This document shows positions 49,147 through 58,512 of a stretch of DNA of 64,000 nucleotides, piece by piece (the first letter of the stretch is position 1; every line of letters starts with the position of its first letter). The stretch covers positions 903,598 through 967,597 of the forward strand of contig NZ_KI911563.1 of the NCBI RefSeq assembly GCF_000515335.1. The letters are read 5' to 3'. The notes beneath the pieces were generated by a model. It ran no database searches. It was not told the DNA's origin and was given only the letters and a program-made list of their open reading frames with translations. The translations under genes were made by a program, and so were the position numbers. Source of the stretch: Cohnella panacarvi Gsoil 349 (lineage in GTDB: Bacteria > Bacillota > Bacilli > Paenibacillales > Paenibacillaceae).

Positions 49147-49773
49147 TTACTCGCTCGGTTCCAATTCCCGTTCCAGGTCTTCCAGAGAAAGCTGTCGGCC
49201 TTCGACGCGCTCGAACAGCATCTTCGTGCGTGCTTCCAGCTCGTCGTCGCCGTCCAGATCGGAAGGCTCCGGCAACGCCTTAATGCCCGGCAGCCCGAAA
49301 TAATCGAGGAAAGCTTTCGTCGTTCCATACAGGATCGGGCGTCCGATCGCGTCGGCTCTCCCCTTCTCCTCGATCAAGTCTTTGGCTACAAGCGTATGTA
49401 TCGCCCGATCGGCTTTGACGCCGCGGATTTCCTCGATCTCGATTCGCGTAATCGGCTGACGGTAGGCGATAATCGACAGCGTCTCCAGCGCGGCGTTGGA
49501 CAAAGCGGAACGAGCCGGGGAGAAAGCCAGCTTCTCGAAGTAAACCGCGTGCTCGGGAACGGTCGTCAGCCTGAAGCCTCCGGCGACTTCCGCGACGCGC
49601 AGTCCCCTGCCCTTCTTCGTATAATCCTTCTGCAAATCCCGAAGCACGTTAAGCACGACGTCCGCATCCACTTCGACGACCTCGGCGATCGTCTTGGCGC
49701 TGATACCTTCTTCTCCCGAAACGAAAAGTATGCCCTCAAGTACCGATTTCAATGTCGAATAATCCATGGTCAT
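49147..49773 (-). CDS. scpB: segregation and condensation protein B
   Basis: A 208-aa kleisin-associated protein with two winged-helix domains (LKSVLEGILFVSGEEGI; NAALETLSIIAYRQPITRIEIEEIRGV). With ScpA and SMC it forms the condensin of Bacillus-type bacteria. It overlaps scpA by 38 nt. The acidic C terminus (LEDLERELEPSE) is normal for the family. Confidence 0.95.
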   Translation of the reverse strand: MTMDYSTLKSVLEGILFVSGEEGISAKTIAEVVEVDADVVLNVLRDLQKDYTKKGRGLRVAEVAGGFRLTTVPEHAVYFEKLAFSPARSALSNAALETLSIIAYRQPITRIEIEEIRGVKADRAIHTLVAKDLIEEKGRADAIGRPILYGTTKAFLDYFGLPGIKALPEPSDLDGDDELEARTKMLFERVEGRQLSLEDLERELEPSE

Positions 49774-50533
49774 CCTCGCTCCCCGTCCAAGTCAAGACGA
49801 TATCATCGAACAGCGCGTTCTGGTGGGAAGTCACCCATCTTCGCTTCATCAGCTCCAGGATCGCCAAGAACGTCACGACGATCGCATCGCGGTCGTAAGC
49901 TTCCCCTACCAGCTTGGAAAATAGGATTCTGCCGCCGCCTTCGCTGGCGCTCCTCTTCAGCGTCTCGACGATATCTTGAATCCGGTCTTTGACCGACACT
50001 TCGTCTTTGCGGATCGCGGTAACCCGATGCCTGCCTTCCATGCGGCGAATCGCCTTGCGGAAAGCACGCACCAGATCGTCTACGTGAAGACCTTCGACCG
50101 GATTGGCGGGGACGACGTTCAAGAACGGAGTCAAATCCGCGGGCTCCCGCGTATACACTTGGCTCCGATCCCACTCCTTCTCGCGGAGCTGGACCGCAAC
50201 CGATTTGTATTTGCGATATTCGATCAGCTTGCGGATCAGTTCCTCTCGAGGATCAAGGCCCTCGTCTTCCTCGTCGATGTACCAAGGCTCTTCCGTAACC
50301 GGTGGTTTAGGAAGAAGCTGACGGCTCTTCATCGACAGCAGCGTGGCCGCCATAACGAGAAACTCGCTCGTGATGTCGAGCTCGAGCTCCTGCATCGCGC
50401 CGAGATACGCCATATACTGATCCGTTATTTCGTTGATCTTAATGTCCTCGATGGCGATTTCCGCTTTGTCGATAAGATGAAGCAATAAGTCCAGCGGTCC
50501 CTCGAACGTCTCCAGCTTATATAACACGGCCAC
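49736..50533 (-). CDS. scpA: segregation and condensation protein A
   Basis: A 265-aa kleisin: YKLETFEGPLDLLLHLIDKAEI at the N terminus binds the SMC neck, and the C-terminal winged helix (VVTFLAILELMKRR) binds the SMC head. GTG start at 50533 with AGGGTGA 9 nt upstream. It is the first gene of the pair. Confidence 0.96.
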   Translation of the reverse strand: MAVLYKLETFEGPLDLLLHLIDKAEIAIEDIKINEITDQYMAYLGAMQELELDITSEFLVMAATLLSMKSRQLLPKPPVTEEPWYIDEEDEGLDPREELIRKLIEYRKYKSVAVQLREKEWDRSQVYTREPADLTPFLNVVPANPVEGLHVDDLVRAFRKAIRRMEGRHRVTAIRKDEVSVKDRIQDIVETLKRSASEGGGRILFSKLVGEAYDRDAIVVTFLAILELMKRRWVTSHQNALFDDIVLTWTGSEDDHGLFDIEIGT

Positions 50534-50611
50534 GCCGATCGTTCACCCTTCCCTCGGCGGCCTAACGCGCGCCGTGTCTTTCTCAGCTATCCGCTTCCAC
50601 CCGCGTGATTA

Positions 50612-51082
50612 TTAACCTTGGATCGCGCGAGTCAAATTCGCCATCTCGATCGCCGTCGACGCCGCTTCCCAGCCTTTGTTGCCGGCTTTCGTGCCCGCGC
50701 GCTCCACGGCCTGCTCGATGCTGTCCGTCGTGAGCACGCCGAATATCGTAGGCACGCCCGTTTTCAGCGAAATCGCCGAGACGCCTTTGGCCACCTCGTT
50801 GCACACGTAATCGAAATGCGGAGTCGAGCCGCGAATAACCGCTCCGAGCGTAATGACCGCGTCATATTTGCCGCTTTCGGCAAGCTTCTGGGCGATCAGA
50901 GGAATTTCGAACGCTCCCGGTACCCAAGCGACCTCGATTTCGTTCTCTTCCGCGCCGTGGCGCTTAAGCGCGTCAAGAGCGCCTCCGAGCAGCTTGGACG
51001 TAATGAATTCGTTGAACCGTCCGACGACGATTCCGTATTTCAACCCTTTGGATATTAAATGACCTTCGTATACGACTGACAT
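50612..51082 (-). CDS. ribH: 6,7-dimethyl-8-ribityllumazine synthase
   Basis: A 156-aa enzyme that joins 5-amino-6-ribitylamino-uracil with dihydroxybutanone phosphate. Motifs: [18 protein letters not shown] and [15 protein letters not shown], and the usual C terminus. Last gene of the ribDE-ribBA-ribH operon. AAAGGA precedes the start. Confidence 0.97.
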   Translation of the reverse strand: MSVVYEGHLISKGLKYGIVVGRFNEFITSKLLGGALDALKRHGAEENEIEVAWVPGAFEIPLIAQKLAESGKYDAVITLGAVIRGSTPHFDYVCNEVAKGVSAISLKTGVPTIFGVLTTDSIEQAVERAGTKAGNKGWEAASTAIEMANLTRAIQG

Positions 51083-51155
51083 GTTCTACATCCTTTCGTC
51101 GGTTCGATGACCGCGCATGATTTGTATGTTGTATCGGCTTTCGGGGGAGTATCGA

Positions 51156-52394
51156 TTAACGATTCGCTTCCGCGTCGTCCTTAAACTTCAGCATGTGACC
51201 GAGTTTCGCTTTCTTCGTGTGCAAATAGCCCGTGTTATCTTCGTTCTCCTGCATTTGCAACGGGACCCGCTCGACGACGTTCAGCCCGTAGCCTTCAAGG
51301 CCTTTGATTTTGCGCGGGTTGTTCGTGAGCAGCCGGATTTGGCGAACGCCGATGTCTTTCAAGATTTGCGCGCCGATGCCGTAATCCCGCAAATCGGGAG
51401 CAAAGCCTAGTTTAAGATTCGCGTCTACCGTATCCAATCCCTGCTCCTGCAGTTGATAGGCTTTCAGCTTATTGATCAACCCGATGCCCCGGCCTTCCTG
51501 CCGCATATATAGCAGGACGCCGTTACCCGCCTCTTCGATCTGGCGTAACGCAGCCTCCAACTGAGGGCCGCAATCGCAACGATGGGAATGGAATACGTCC
51601 CCCGTCAAGCATTCGGAGTGAACGCGGACGAGTATCGGCTGAGAGCCGTCGATCGTCCCTTTGACGAAAGCCACGTGCTCTTTCGCGTCGACTTCGTTCG
51701 AATAGGCGATCGCCCGGAACGTCCCGAAATCGGTCGGCATGCGGACTTCGACTTCGCGCCGTACGAGCTTTTCCTTCTCGTTGCGGTAACGGATCAAATC
51801 TTTGATCGTAATCAGCTTGAGCCGATGCTGCTCGGCGAACCGGATGAGGTCCGGCAGTCTGGCCATCGAGCCGTCTTCCTTGATTACTTCGCAGATGACC
51901 GCCGAAGGCTCGGAGCCGCACATTCTCGCCAAGTCGACCGCTGCCTCGGTATGGCCCGCTCTTCTCAGCACGCCGCCCTTCTTCGCGATCAGCGGAAAAA
52001 TATGTCCCGGACGGCGGAAATCGTGCGCCTTCGCGTTCGGATCGATCAACGCTTTGACCGTTGCCGCGCGCTCATGCGCCGAGATGCCCGTCGTCGTCGA
52101 AATATGGTCTACGGATACCGTGAACGCGGTACCGTGATAATCCGTATTGTGACTGACCATCGGCGGCAGGTCAAGGGATTCCGCCCTCTCCGGCGTAATC
52201 GGCACGCAGACGAGCCCGCGCCCTTCCGTGATCATGAAATTAATGATCTCCGGGGTCGCTTTCTCGGTCAGCGCGACCAAATCCCCTTCGTTCTCCCGAT
52301 CCTCGTCGTCGACCACGATGATCGCTTTGCCCCGCATGAGATCATAAATCGCTTCTTCTATCGGATCGAACGGTCTTTGTTCGTGCTCCCTCAT
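51156..52394 (-). CDS. ribBA: bifunctional 3,4-dihydroxy-2-butanone-4-phosphate synthase / GTP cyclohydrolase II
   Basis: A 412-aa fusion: the DHBP synthase half begins [15 protein letters not shown] and contains [14 protein letters not shown] and [12 protein letters not shown]. The GTP cyclohydrolase II half has the zinc ligands [18 protein letters not shown] near residue 265 and RQEGRGIGL. It supplies both precursors of riboflavin synthesis. Confidence 0.97.
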   Translation of the reverse strand: MREHEQRPFDPIEEAIYDLMRGKAIIVVDDEDRENEGDLVALTEKATPEIINFMITEGRGLVCVPITPERAESLDLPPMVSHNTDYHGTAFTVSVDHISTTTGISAHERAATVKALIDPNAKAHDFRRPGHIFPLIAKKGGVLRRAGHTEAAVDLARMCGSEPSAVICEVIKEDGSMARLPDLIRFAEQHRLKLITIKDLIRYRNEKEKLVRREVEVRMPTDFGTFRAIAYSNEVDAKEHVAFVKGTIDGSQPILVRVHSECLTGDVFHSHRCDCGPQLEAALRQIEEAGNGVLLYMRQEGRGIGLINKLKAYQLQEQGLDTVDANLKLGFAPDLRDYGIGAQILKDIGVRQIRLLTNNPRKIKGLEGYGLNVVERVPLQMQENEDNTGYLHTKKAKLGHMLKFKDDAEANR

Positions 52395-52413
52395 TGCTTA
52401 CGCCTCCTCGATG

Positions 52414-53076
52414 TCATATAAATCCGTTGTCGCGCAGCACCGCTTCCGTTAGTCCGCCGGACTGCGCCGTGCGGTCTTCCGGAGCGTGCAGCAAATGATC
52501 GATATATTTGCCCAGAATATCGCATTCGATATTGATCGTATCTCCGGCATGCTTGTGCTGCAGCACCGTCTCCTTCAGCGTGTGAGGAATAATCGAGACG
52601 ATAAAGCTTCCCGCCTCCCGGTCGACGTCGACGACGGTAAGGCTGATGCCGTCGAGCGTTACCGAGCCTTGCGGGATCACGTGGCGAAGCGCATTCCGCT
52701 CATGCGGTTCGATCTTGAAAATGACCGCGTTGGCTTCGGCTCGGCGATCCCGTATGACGCCCGTACCGTCTACGTGTCCTTGCACGATATGTCCGCCGAA
52801 TCTCGCGCCGGCCATCATCGCCCGTTCCAGATTAAGCGGACTTCCGATCTGAAGCGATGCAAGGTTCGTATGGCGATACGTCTCGGGCATGACGTCCACC
52901 GCGAACGATCGCGCATCGTATTTCACGACGGTCAAGCATACGCCGTTCACCGCGATGCTGTCGCCGAGCTTTACATCCTCGAGTACTTTGACGGCGTTGA
53001 TCGTCAGGATCATCGCCTCGCCGCGCCGTTCGACCGAACGGAGCGACCCGATTTCTTCTATGAGTCCAGTAAACAT
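52414..53076 (-). CDS. ribE: riboflavin synthase alpha chain
   Basis: A 220-aa enzyme with two similar barrels (MFTGLIEEIG...GDSIAVNGVCLTV, then GGHIVQGHVDGTG...GSVTLDGISLTV). It dismutates two lumazines to riboflavin. ATG 53076 with AAGGGGG 4 nt upstream is chosen; the longer frame has no support. The 47-nt gap after ribD contains the dispersed motif at 53101-53133. Confidence 0.95.
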   Translation of the reverse strand: MFTGLIEEIGSLRSVERRGEAMILTINAVKVLEDVKLGDSIAVNGVCLTVVKYDARSFAVDVMPETYRHTNLASLQIGSPLNLERAMMAGARFGGHIVQGHVDGTGVIRDRRAEANAVIFKIEPHERNALRHVIPQGSVTLDGISLTVVDVDREAGSFIVSIIPHTLKETVLQHKHAGDTINIECDILGKYIDHLLHAPEDRTAQSGGLTEAVLRDNGFI

Positions 53077-53100
53077 CGCGGCCCCCTTAATAGGAATAAG

Positions 53101-53133
53101 TCTTCGCCGGGCTCGAGCCAACTCACCCTCGAA
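53101..53133 (-). repeat. copy of a short dispersed motif between ribD and ribE
   Basis: Minus-strand reading GGGTGAGTTGGCTCGAGC followed by CCGGCGAAGA. It contains the 10-bp palindrome GGCTCGAGCC. The first bases include the ribD stop codon. Confidence 0.75.
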
Positions 53134-54220
53134 CCGGATAACCGGTCACGCACCAATCGTCGCCGTACGCCTCCAGCTTGACGCCTTGCAGCCGATAAGC
53201 GGCCGACATCGCTTCGGGTCCGCGGAAAGCGAAGCCCGAGGGCGAGCCTTCTCCCCCGACGATGATCGGCGCATAGAACAGCATCAGCTTGTCGATTAAC
53301 CCCGCTTGCAGCATGGCGCCGTTAAGCACGCCGCCGCCTTCGAGCAGAATCGAGCTTATGCCCCGCTCCCCGAGCTTGCTCATCGCGTCCTCCAGATCGA
53401 CACGCGGTCCGGCGCCGCAGCGCAACACTTCGGCGCCGATCCGCTTGAGCTTCTCTTCCTTGTCCGCGTCGGCGGCATCCGTCGTCAGCACGATCGTCGG
53501 CGCTTCGGCGTTCAGCACGCGGGCGCGATCCGGTATTCTAAGCTGCGAATCGACAACGATCCGGACGGGATGCAGGCCGGGTACGCTAAGCCTCGTCGTC
53601 AGCTCCGGGTCGTCCGTCAGCACCGTCTCCGCGCCGACCATGATAGCCGCATGGCGATGCCTGAGCGTGTGTACGGCTTCTCTCGCGGCCGGTCCCGTGA
53701 TCCACTTGCTATGACCGGCATGCGTAGCAATGCGTCCGTCGAGCGTGAGTGCTGTCTTCAATGTAACGAACGGACGCTGCTTCACGATGAAGTGATTGAA
53801 CGCTTCGTTCAGCGACGCCGCCTGTTCTCCCAGCAAGCCGACCTCGACGGCGATCCCGTGCTCGCGGAGTCTCTCGATGCCTCTTCCCGCGACTAGCGGA
53901 TTCGGGTCGGTCGTCGCGACGACGACCCGCGCCACCTTCTCTTGGATTAACCGTTCGCAGCAAGGCGGCGTCGCCCCGTGGTGGCTGCACGGTTCGAGCG
54001 TTACATATGCGGTAGCTCCAGCCGCTTGGTCGCCAGCCATATTCAGGGCATGTACTTCGGCGTGCGCTTCCCCGCGTTTCAGATGGGCGCCCATTCCGAC
54101 GATGCGTCCTTCCTTGACGACGACGCAGCCGACGACCGGATTAATGCCCGTCTGACCGGCCGCCCCTTCGGCGAGCTGAAGCGCGAGTTTCATGTAGTAT
54201 TCGTCGTTCAGAACGTTCAA
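53123..54220 (-). CDS. ribD: bifunctional riboflavin deaminase/reductase RibD
   Basis: A 365-aa fusion: the deaminase half has HAEVHAL near residue 52 and the zinc-binding PCSHHGATPPCCERL near 77; the reductase half starts near 145 (RPFVTLKTALTLDGRIA) and includes the NADPH-binding ILLEGGGVLNGAML. It converts the pyrimidine product of RibA in two steps. TTG start at 54220 with GGAGAG upstream. A CTTCGCC/GGCGAAG hairpin (54238-54259) lies directly in front of this ribosome site. Confidence 0.95.
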   Translation of the reverse strand: MNVLNDEYYMKLALQLAEGAAGQTGINPVVGCVVVKEGRIVGMGAHLKRGEAHAEVHALNMAGDQAAGATAYVTLEPCSHHGATPPCCERLIQEKVARVVVATTDPNPLVAGRGIERLREHGIAVEVGLLGEQAASLNEAFNHFIVKQRPFVTLKTALTLDGRIATHAGHSKWITGPAAREAVHTLRHRHAAIMVGAETVLTDDPELTTRLSVPGLHPVRIVVDSQLRIPDRARVLNAEAPTIVLTTDAADADKEEKLKRIGAEVLRCGAGPRVDLEDAMSKLGERGISSILLEGGGVLNGAMLQAGLIDKLMLFYAPIIVGGEGSPSGFAFRGPEAMSAAYRLQGVKLEAYGDDWCVTGYPVRG

Positions 54221-54261
54221 CTAGACACTCTCCTCTCCTTCGCCGTTGCCTTGGCGAAGCT

Positions 54262-54295
54262 AAAAAAAACCCCAAGGGATTACTCCCCGGGGGTT
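54262..54295 (-). terminator. terminator in the ribD leader
   Basis: AACCCC/GGGGTT (outer) and GGGA/TCCC (inner, GTAA loop) followed on the minus strand by T8. It lies 41 nt before the ribD start and is probably the regulated terminator of the FMN riboswitch. Confidence 0.88.
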
Positions 54296-54603
54296 GTAGA
54301 GGCACAGCGATAGAAAGACCTTATGAAGGTACCCTTTGGCACGAACGAATAGACGTCAGTTGGCGGCTGCGTCGCGCGACGAGCGTCGGCGAGACGGATA
54401 TCGCTCAACCAACGAACGCAGGCATGCAAGCATAAACGATCATCTAGCCCATACGGACGATGTCGTTCATGTCCAGCGATTCAGAATGGAATGGCGTATG
54501 CCGTCATCATGAATCGTGAAATAATGAACAATCTACAACAACGATTGCCGATCTTCCTGCGCCGTTCGATACTCAGCTTGGGCACGGTTAGGCCGCGCTG
54601 CGC
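54296..54603 (-). other. 308-nt leader segment between FMN aptamer and terminator
   Basis: Most FMN leaders have well under 100 nt here. The segment includes a perfect 12-bp palindrome CGTCGCGCGACG (54370-54381) and minimal reading frames such as MMTAYAIPF and MNDIVRMG without good ribosome sites. I recognise no further gene, RNA family or mobile element. Confidence 0.6.
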
Positions 54604-54794
54604 TTCCTTCTCCCATCCAGACTGTAACTGTCGGTCCCGGATTCGCACCAGGTCCACCGCATCGCCACTCTGCCGGTCGGCCGGTAAGAGCGATGACGGG
54701 TCACGGACTGACGGCTCGCGCGGCAGGAACTTCTCGAAAAAGCGTCCCGCGCGGCCGATCACCGCCGGTGGGGAATTTCGCCCCGCCCCGAAGG
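54604..54794 (-). ncRNA. FMN riboswitch (RFN element)
   Basis: On the minus strand the aptamer opens CTTCGGGGCGGGGCGAAATT and CCCCACCGGCGGT, and closes GGACCTGGTGCGAATCC, GGGACCGACAGTTACAGTC and TGGATGGGAGAAGG. All hallmark segments are present, including both T-loop regions. A long variable P-arm lies between. It senses FMN and represses ribDE-ribBA-ribH. Confidence 0.95.
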
Positions 54795-54814
54795 TAAGCA
54801 ACTGATTGAGTGAA

Positions 54815-54843
54815 AGTGTACCATCCCGCCTAATAAATTGCAA
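54815..54843 (-). promoter_or_regulatory. promoter of the riboflavin operon
   Basis: TTGCAA (54838-54843), 17 nt, TACACT (54815-54820) preceded by TGG. The -35 box overlaps the 14-bp palindrome TGCAATATATTGCA (54839-54852). Confidence 0.7.
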
Positions 54844-54884
54844 TATATTGCACCACGGCAAGGGCGTGACGAGCGCAAACAATA

Positions 54885-54924
54885 AACCTCTTCCCTCGGG
54901 AGAAAATCCCGGAAGGAAGAGGTT
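54885..54924 (-). terminator. terminator of ppiB
   Basis: AACCTCTTCC/GGAAGAGGTT (54915-54924 with 54885-54894) with an inner CGGGA/TCCCG stem, followed on the minus strand by TATTGTTTG. Confidence 0.85.
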
Positions 54925-54943
54925 CTGCAGCCGCGCGTGCCGA

Positions 54944-55375
54944 TTAAACGTCGCGCACTTGAATCGATTGGATCTTATCTTGGCCTTTGAACGCGTCGAC
55001 AAGCTCCATGCCGGATTTGACTTTGCCGAATACGGTGTGGACGCCGTCCAAATGCGGTTGCGGCTTATAACAGATGTAGAACTGGCTGCCGCCCGTGTTC
55101 GGGCCGCGATGCGCCATCGCAAGGCTTCCGCGCTCATGCTTGTTCTTGTTATGCTCGCAGGGGATCGTGTAGCCCGGTCCGCCCGTTCCCGTTCCGTTAG
55201 GGCAGCCACCTTGCGCGACGAATCCCGGAATGACGCGGTGGAACACGCCGTCGTTGTAGAATCCTTCGTTCGCCAGCTTCTCGAAATTGGATACCGTATT
55301 CGGAGCGTCCTGATCGAACATCTCGAGTACGACTTCTTTGCCGTCCGGCAACGTAATGACTGCTTCCTTAGCCAA
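54944..55375 (-). CDS. ppiB: peptidyl-prolyl cis-trans isomerase (cyclophilin)
   Basis: A 143-aa cyclophilin with [21 protein letters not shown] near residue 43, [20 protein letters not shown] and [11 protein letters not shown]. It speeds proline isomerisation. The TTG at 55375 is preferred, since AAGGAG lies 8 nt upstream; a GTG three codons earlier touches that site. It lies 36 nt downstream of lysA. Confidence 0.95.
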   Translation of the reverse strand: MAKEAVITLPDGKEVVLEMFDQDAPNTVSNFEKLANEGFYNDGVFHRVIPGFVAQGGCPNGTGTGGPGYTIPCEHNKNKHERGSLAMAHRGPNTGGSQFYICYKPQPHLDGVHTVFGKVKSGMELVDAFKGQDKIQSIQVRDV

Positions 55376-55411
55376 TATGAACACTCCTTCGCGTCCGCGG
55401 CCTACGATCGA

Positions 55412-56743
55412 TTATTTGGATACCGCTTGCTTGCGCAGGCGCTCCGGAATCAGATCGTTGCCGACGATGTCCTTATACGATTCGCGAGCGACGACCAAAT
55501 CCGCCTTGCCGTCTCTCACGAAGACGACGGCCGGGCGGCGAATGCGGTTGTAGTTGCTCGCCATCGCATAATTGTACGCACCCGTGCAGAAAACCGCAAG
55601 CAGGTCGCCGGTCTTAACGGTCGGAAGGTTCAAGTCCCAGATCAGCATGTCGCCGCTCTCGCAGCATTTGCCGGCTACGGATACGACTTCCTCGCGCTTG
55701 TCGTTCACGCGGTTGGCGAGCACCGCTTCGTACTTGGACTCGTACAGAGCCGGACGCGGGTTGTCCGTCATGCCGCCGTCGACGGCGATATATTTGCGCA
55801 CGCCCGGGATTTCCTTGCTCGTGCCGACCGTGTACAGCGTCGTTCCCGCGTCGCCTACGATGCTGCGGCCCGGCTCGATCCAAATTTCGGGCAGCGGGAA
55901 GTCCGCGCCTTGGCAAGTCGTCAGAACGGCGTCCGCGATCGCTTGCACGTACGTGCCGAGCGGCAACGGAGTGTCGCCTTCGACGTAGCGGATGCCGAAG
56001 CCGCCGCCAAGGTTAAGCACGGTGAACGTATAGTTCAATCTGTCGCGGATTTCGACCGCGAAGCCGGCGACTTTCTCGAACGCCATCTTGAAGCCTTCGA
56101 CTTCGAAAATTTGCGAGCCGATATGCGAGTGAACGCCGAGCAGCTTAAGGTTCGATTGCGCGATCGCGGTTTCTACCGCTTTGAACGCCGTTCCGTTGCT
56201 CAAGTCGAAGCCGAACTTCGAGTCTTGCTGGCCGGTGGAAATATAGTCGTGCGTATGCGCTTCTACCCCTGGCGTAATGCGGAGCAGCACGTTTACGGTT
56301 TTGCCTTTGTCGCTAGCTAACGCGTTCAGCAATTGCAGCTCGATGAAGTTGTCCACGACGAAGCAGCCGATATTGGCGTCGAGCGCCATGTTGATTTCTT
56401 CGGGCGTCTTGTTGTTGCCGTGGAAGTGGATGCGCTCCGCGGGGAAGCCCGCTTGCAAGGCGGTATAAAGCTCGCCGTCCGATACGACGTCGAGGCTCAT
56501 GCCTTCTTCTTCCGCCAAGCGGCACATCGCCATGACGCAGAACGCTTTGGAAGCGTAAGCGACTTGGTGGCGCAAGCCGGTCTTGCGGAATGCGTCCATG
56601 AATTCGCGCGCGCGCTGGCGCACGAGTTCTTCGTCTACGATATAGAGAGGCGTCCCGAACTCTTTGGCGAGGTCCGTAACGTCGCAGCCCCCGATCTCAA
56701 GATGACCCTTGCTGTTGATTTTGCTCGTCCCGTGCAAAAACAT
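55412..56743 (-). CDS. lysA: diaminopimelate decarboxylase
   Basis: A 443-aa PLP enzyme, fold type III: AYASKAFCVMAMCRL with the PLP lysine near residue 66, HGNNKTPEEI, GVHSHIGSQIFE, LNLGGGFGI, and CCESGDML. Last step of lysine synthesis. Its position after spoVAF and before ppiB is as in B. subtilis. Promoter candidates upstream (for example TATACT near 56816) are weak. Confidence 0.97.
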   Translation of the reverse strand: MFLHGTSKINSKGHLEIGGCDVTDLAKEFGTPLYIVDEELVRQRAREFMDAFRKTGLRHQVAYASKAFCVMAMCRLAEEEGMSLDVVSDGELYTALQAGFPAERIHFHGNNKTPEEINMALDANIGCFVVDNFIELQLLNALASDKGKTVNVLLRITPGVEAHTHDYISTGQQDSKFGFDLSNGTAFKAVETAIAQSNLKLLGVHSHIGSQIFEVEGFKMAFEKVAGFAVEIRDRLNYTFTVLNLGGGFGIRYVEGDTPLPLGTYVQAIADAVLTTCQGADFPLPEIWIEPGRSIVGDAGTTLYTVGTSKEIPGVRKYIAVDGGMTDNPRPALYESKYEAVLANRVNDKREEVVSVAGKCCESGDMLIWDLNLPTVKTGDLLAVFCTGAYNYAMASNYNRIRRPAVVFVRDGKADLVVARESYKDIVGNDLIPERLRKQAVSK

Positions 56744-56875
56744 ATGCGATTCCCCTTTTATCTCATTTTCCGGAATTGGAACATCCTGTCCGGACTTGCG
56801 CGAATTATTCTGAGTATAGCCGAAAATACCGCGCGGGGAAATGGAGATTTTGCCACAACATTTGCATTAATGTCT

Positions 56876-58477
56876 TCAAGAAGGTTGCTTGCGGCTGTCG
56901 AGCGTTCTGTAAATGGACAATCTCTTTTTGTTGGACGATAGCGGGCGCCGCAGGAGCACCGACAGCAGCCCGCGCCCGTTGAACGGAAGCAGCGGCCATA
57001 GATACGGTGCGTTGAACGACCTCTCGACGGCCAAATAGACGAACACGAACGTCGTTCCGAGCACGAACCCGATATTGCCCATGAGGAAAACGGCCAGCAG
57101 CAGCCCGATCCGGACGATCCGGTTGGCAAGCCCCAATTCGTAGCTTGGCGTGGCGAACATGCCGATCGCCGACACCGCCATGTACAGAATGACTTCGTTG
57201 ATGAACAAACCCGTCTTGACCGCGATATCGCCGATCAGGATCGCCGACAACAGGGTCATCGCCGTCACGAGCGGCGCGGGAGTATGGACGGCAGCGAGCC
57301 GAAGCAGATCGACGCCGATCTCCGCGAGCATAAACTGCAGGATAAGCGGAATCGTCCCCGTATTGTCGGCGCCGACGAACGCCAGCCATTCGGGCCGCAT
57401 CGTGGCGTTCTGGCTCAATAAATACCATAGCGGCATTAAGAACATGGAGGCGAAAATACCGATAAAGCGAATCCAACGCAAGTACGTGCCCATGAACGGA
57501 TTCTGGCGATTCTCCTCCGCATGCTGGATGAGATCGAAGAACGTCGTCGGCAGCAGCATCGCGCTCGGCGAGGTGTCGACGATAACCGCGACGCTTCCGT
57601 TCAGCAATTGGGCGGCGACGACGTCCGGCCGTTCGGTATAGCGGACGAGCGGGAACGGACTCCACGCGCCCTTAACGGTCATTTCCTCCAGTTCCTTGTC
57701 GGCAAGGGGGAGACCGTCGATATCGATCGCTTTGATCTTATCGCGTATCGATTCGATCAACTGCGGGTTCGCGATATCTTGAATGTAGCCGATGCATAAG
57801 TCCGTCTGCGTCCGCCGGCCGACCTGCATCATCTCGAAGCGGGCTTTCGGGTCGCGCAGCCTTCTGCGGATCAAGGCTACGTTCGTGAGCAGCGTCTCGG
57901 TAAAGCCGTCTTGGCTGCCCCGGACGACTTTTTCGAGCGACGGCTGCTCCGGCGTGCGGGCCGGATATTGCTTGGCGTCGATCAGCAGCACTTCGCTCTG
58001 GCCTTCGACGAAGAACGCCGTATTGCCCGCGAGCACTTGATCGATCATTTTCCGGAACGAGGACGTGACCTGCACTTGGATCGCGGGCACGTAGTGCTCG
58101 AGAAAGGAGTGGATCGCATCATGGCTCATGCTGCCCGGTTCGAGGTACGTAAGCCGCTTCAATATCTCGGTCAACGACGTATCCTTGGCGAACACGCTAA
58201 GGAACAGCAGGGCGATCGCGCGGTCGCCGACGGACATCTCGCGAACTTGCACTTCGAAGCTTTTCTCGTACCCTATCGCTTCCTTCAGCGCTTCCTTGAA
58301 AGCATCCATGCGATCGGGGATCGGATCTTCCTCGTTCTTCGTGCCGCTCTGCTTCGGTCGAACGCCGCCCTGGTTCCCTTGCTCACGATCGGCCTGCGCC
58401 TGTTCGCGATCCCGCTTGGGCATCCCGAGCATCCCGTCATGCATAAAGTCCATGCTGTCGTGTTCCGTCGTCTCCAT
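56876..58477 (-). CDS. spoVAF: SpoVAF, GerA-family spore membrane protein
   Basis: A 533-aa protein of the GerA family: soluble N-terminal half (GNTAFFVEGQSEVLLIDAK, SQDGFTETLLTNVALIRRRL), then five membrane segments and the ENRQNPFMGTYLRWIRF and MFATPSYELGLANRI motifs. In B. subtilis it is encoded by spoVAF and assists germination together with other GerA-type proteins. ATG 58477 with GAGGAGG upstream; a short dispersed motif lies at 58500-58514. spoVAC, spoVAD and spoVAE are absent between spoVAB and this gene. Confidence 0.9.
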   Translation of the reverse strand: METTEHDSMDFMHDGMLGMPKRDREQAQADREQGNQGGVRPKQSGTKNEEDPIPDRMDAFKEALKEAIGYEKSFEVQVREMSVGDRAIALLFLSVFAKDTSLTEILKRLTYLEPGSMSHDAIHSFLEHYVPAIQVQVTSSFRKMIDQVLAGNTAFFVEGQSEVLLIDAKQYPARTPEQPSLEKVVRGSQDGFTETLLTNVALIRRRLRDPKARFEMMQVGRRTQTDLCIGYIQDIANPQLIESIRDKIKAIDIDGLPLADKELEEMTVKGAWSPFPLVRYTERPDVVAAQLLNGSVAVIVDTSPSAMLLPTTFFDLIQHAEENRQNPFMGTYLRWIRFIGIFASMFLMPLWYLLSQNATMRPEWLAFVGADNTGTIPLILQFMLAEIGVDLLRLAAVHTPAPLVTAMTLLSAILIGDIAVKTGLFINEVILYMAVSAIGMFATPSYELGLANRIVRIGLLLAVFLMGNIGFVLGTTFVFVYLAVERSFNAPYLWPLLPFNGRGLLSVLLRRPLSSNKKRLSIYRTLDSRKQPS

Positions 58478-58512
58478 ACCTTCCTCCTCGATATCATAGA
58501 ATCTTCGTCGGG

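Noticed and set aside
54806-56320. Open frame of 504 codons on the plus strand across ppiB and lysA
   Set aside because: Crosses two certain genes in antisense and has low-complexity composition.
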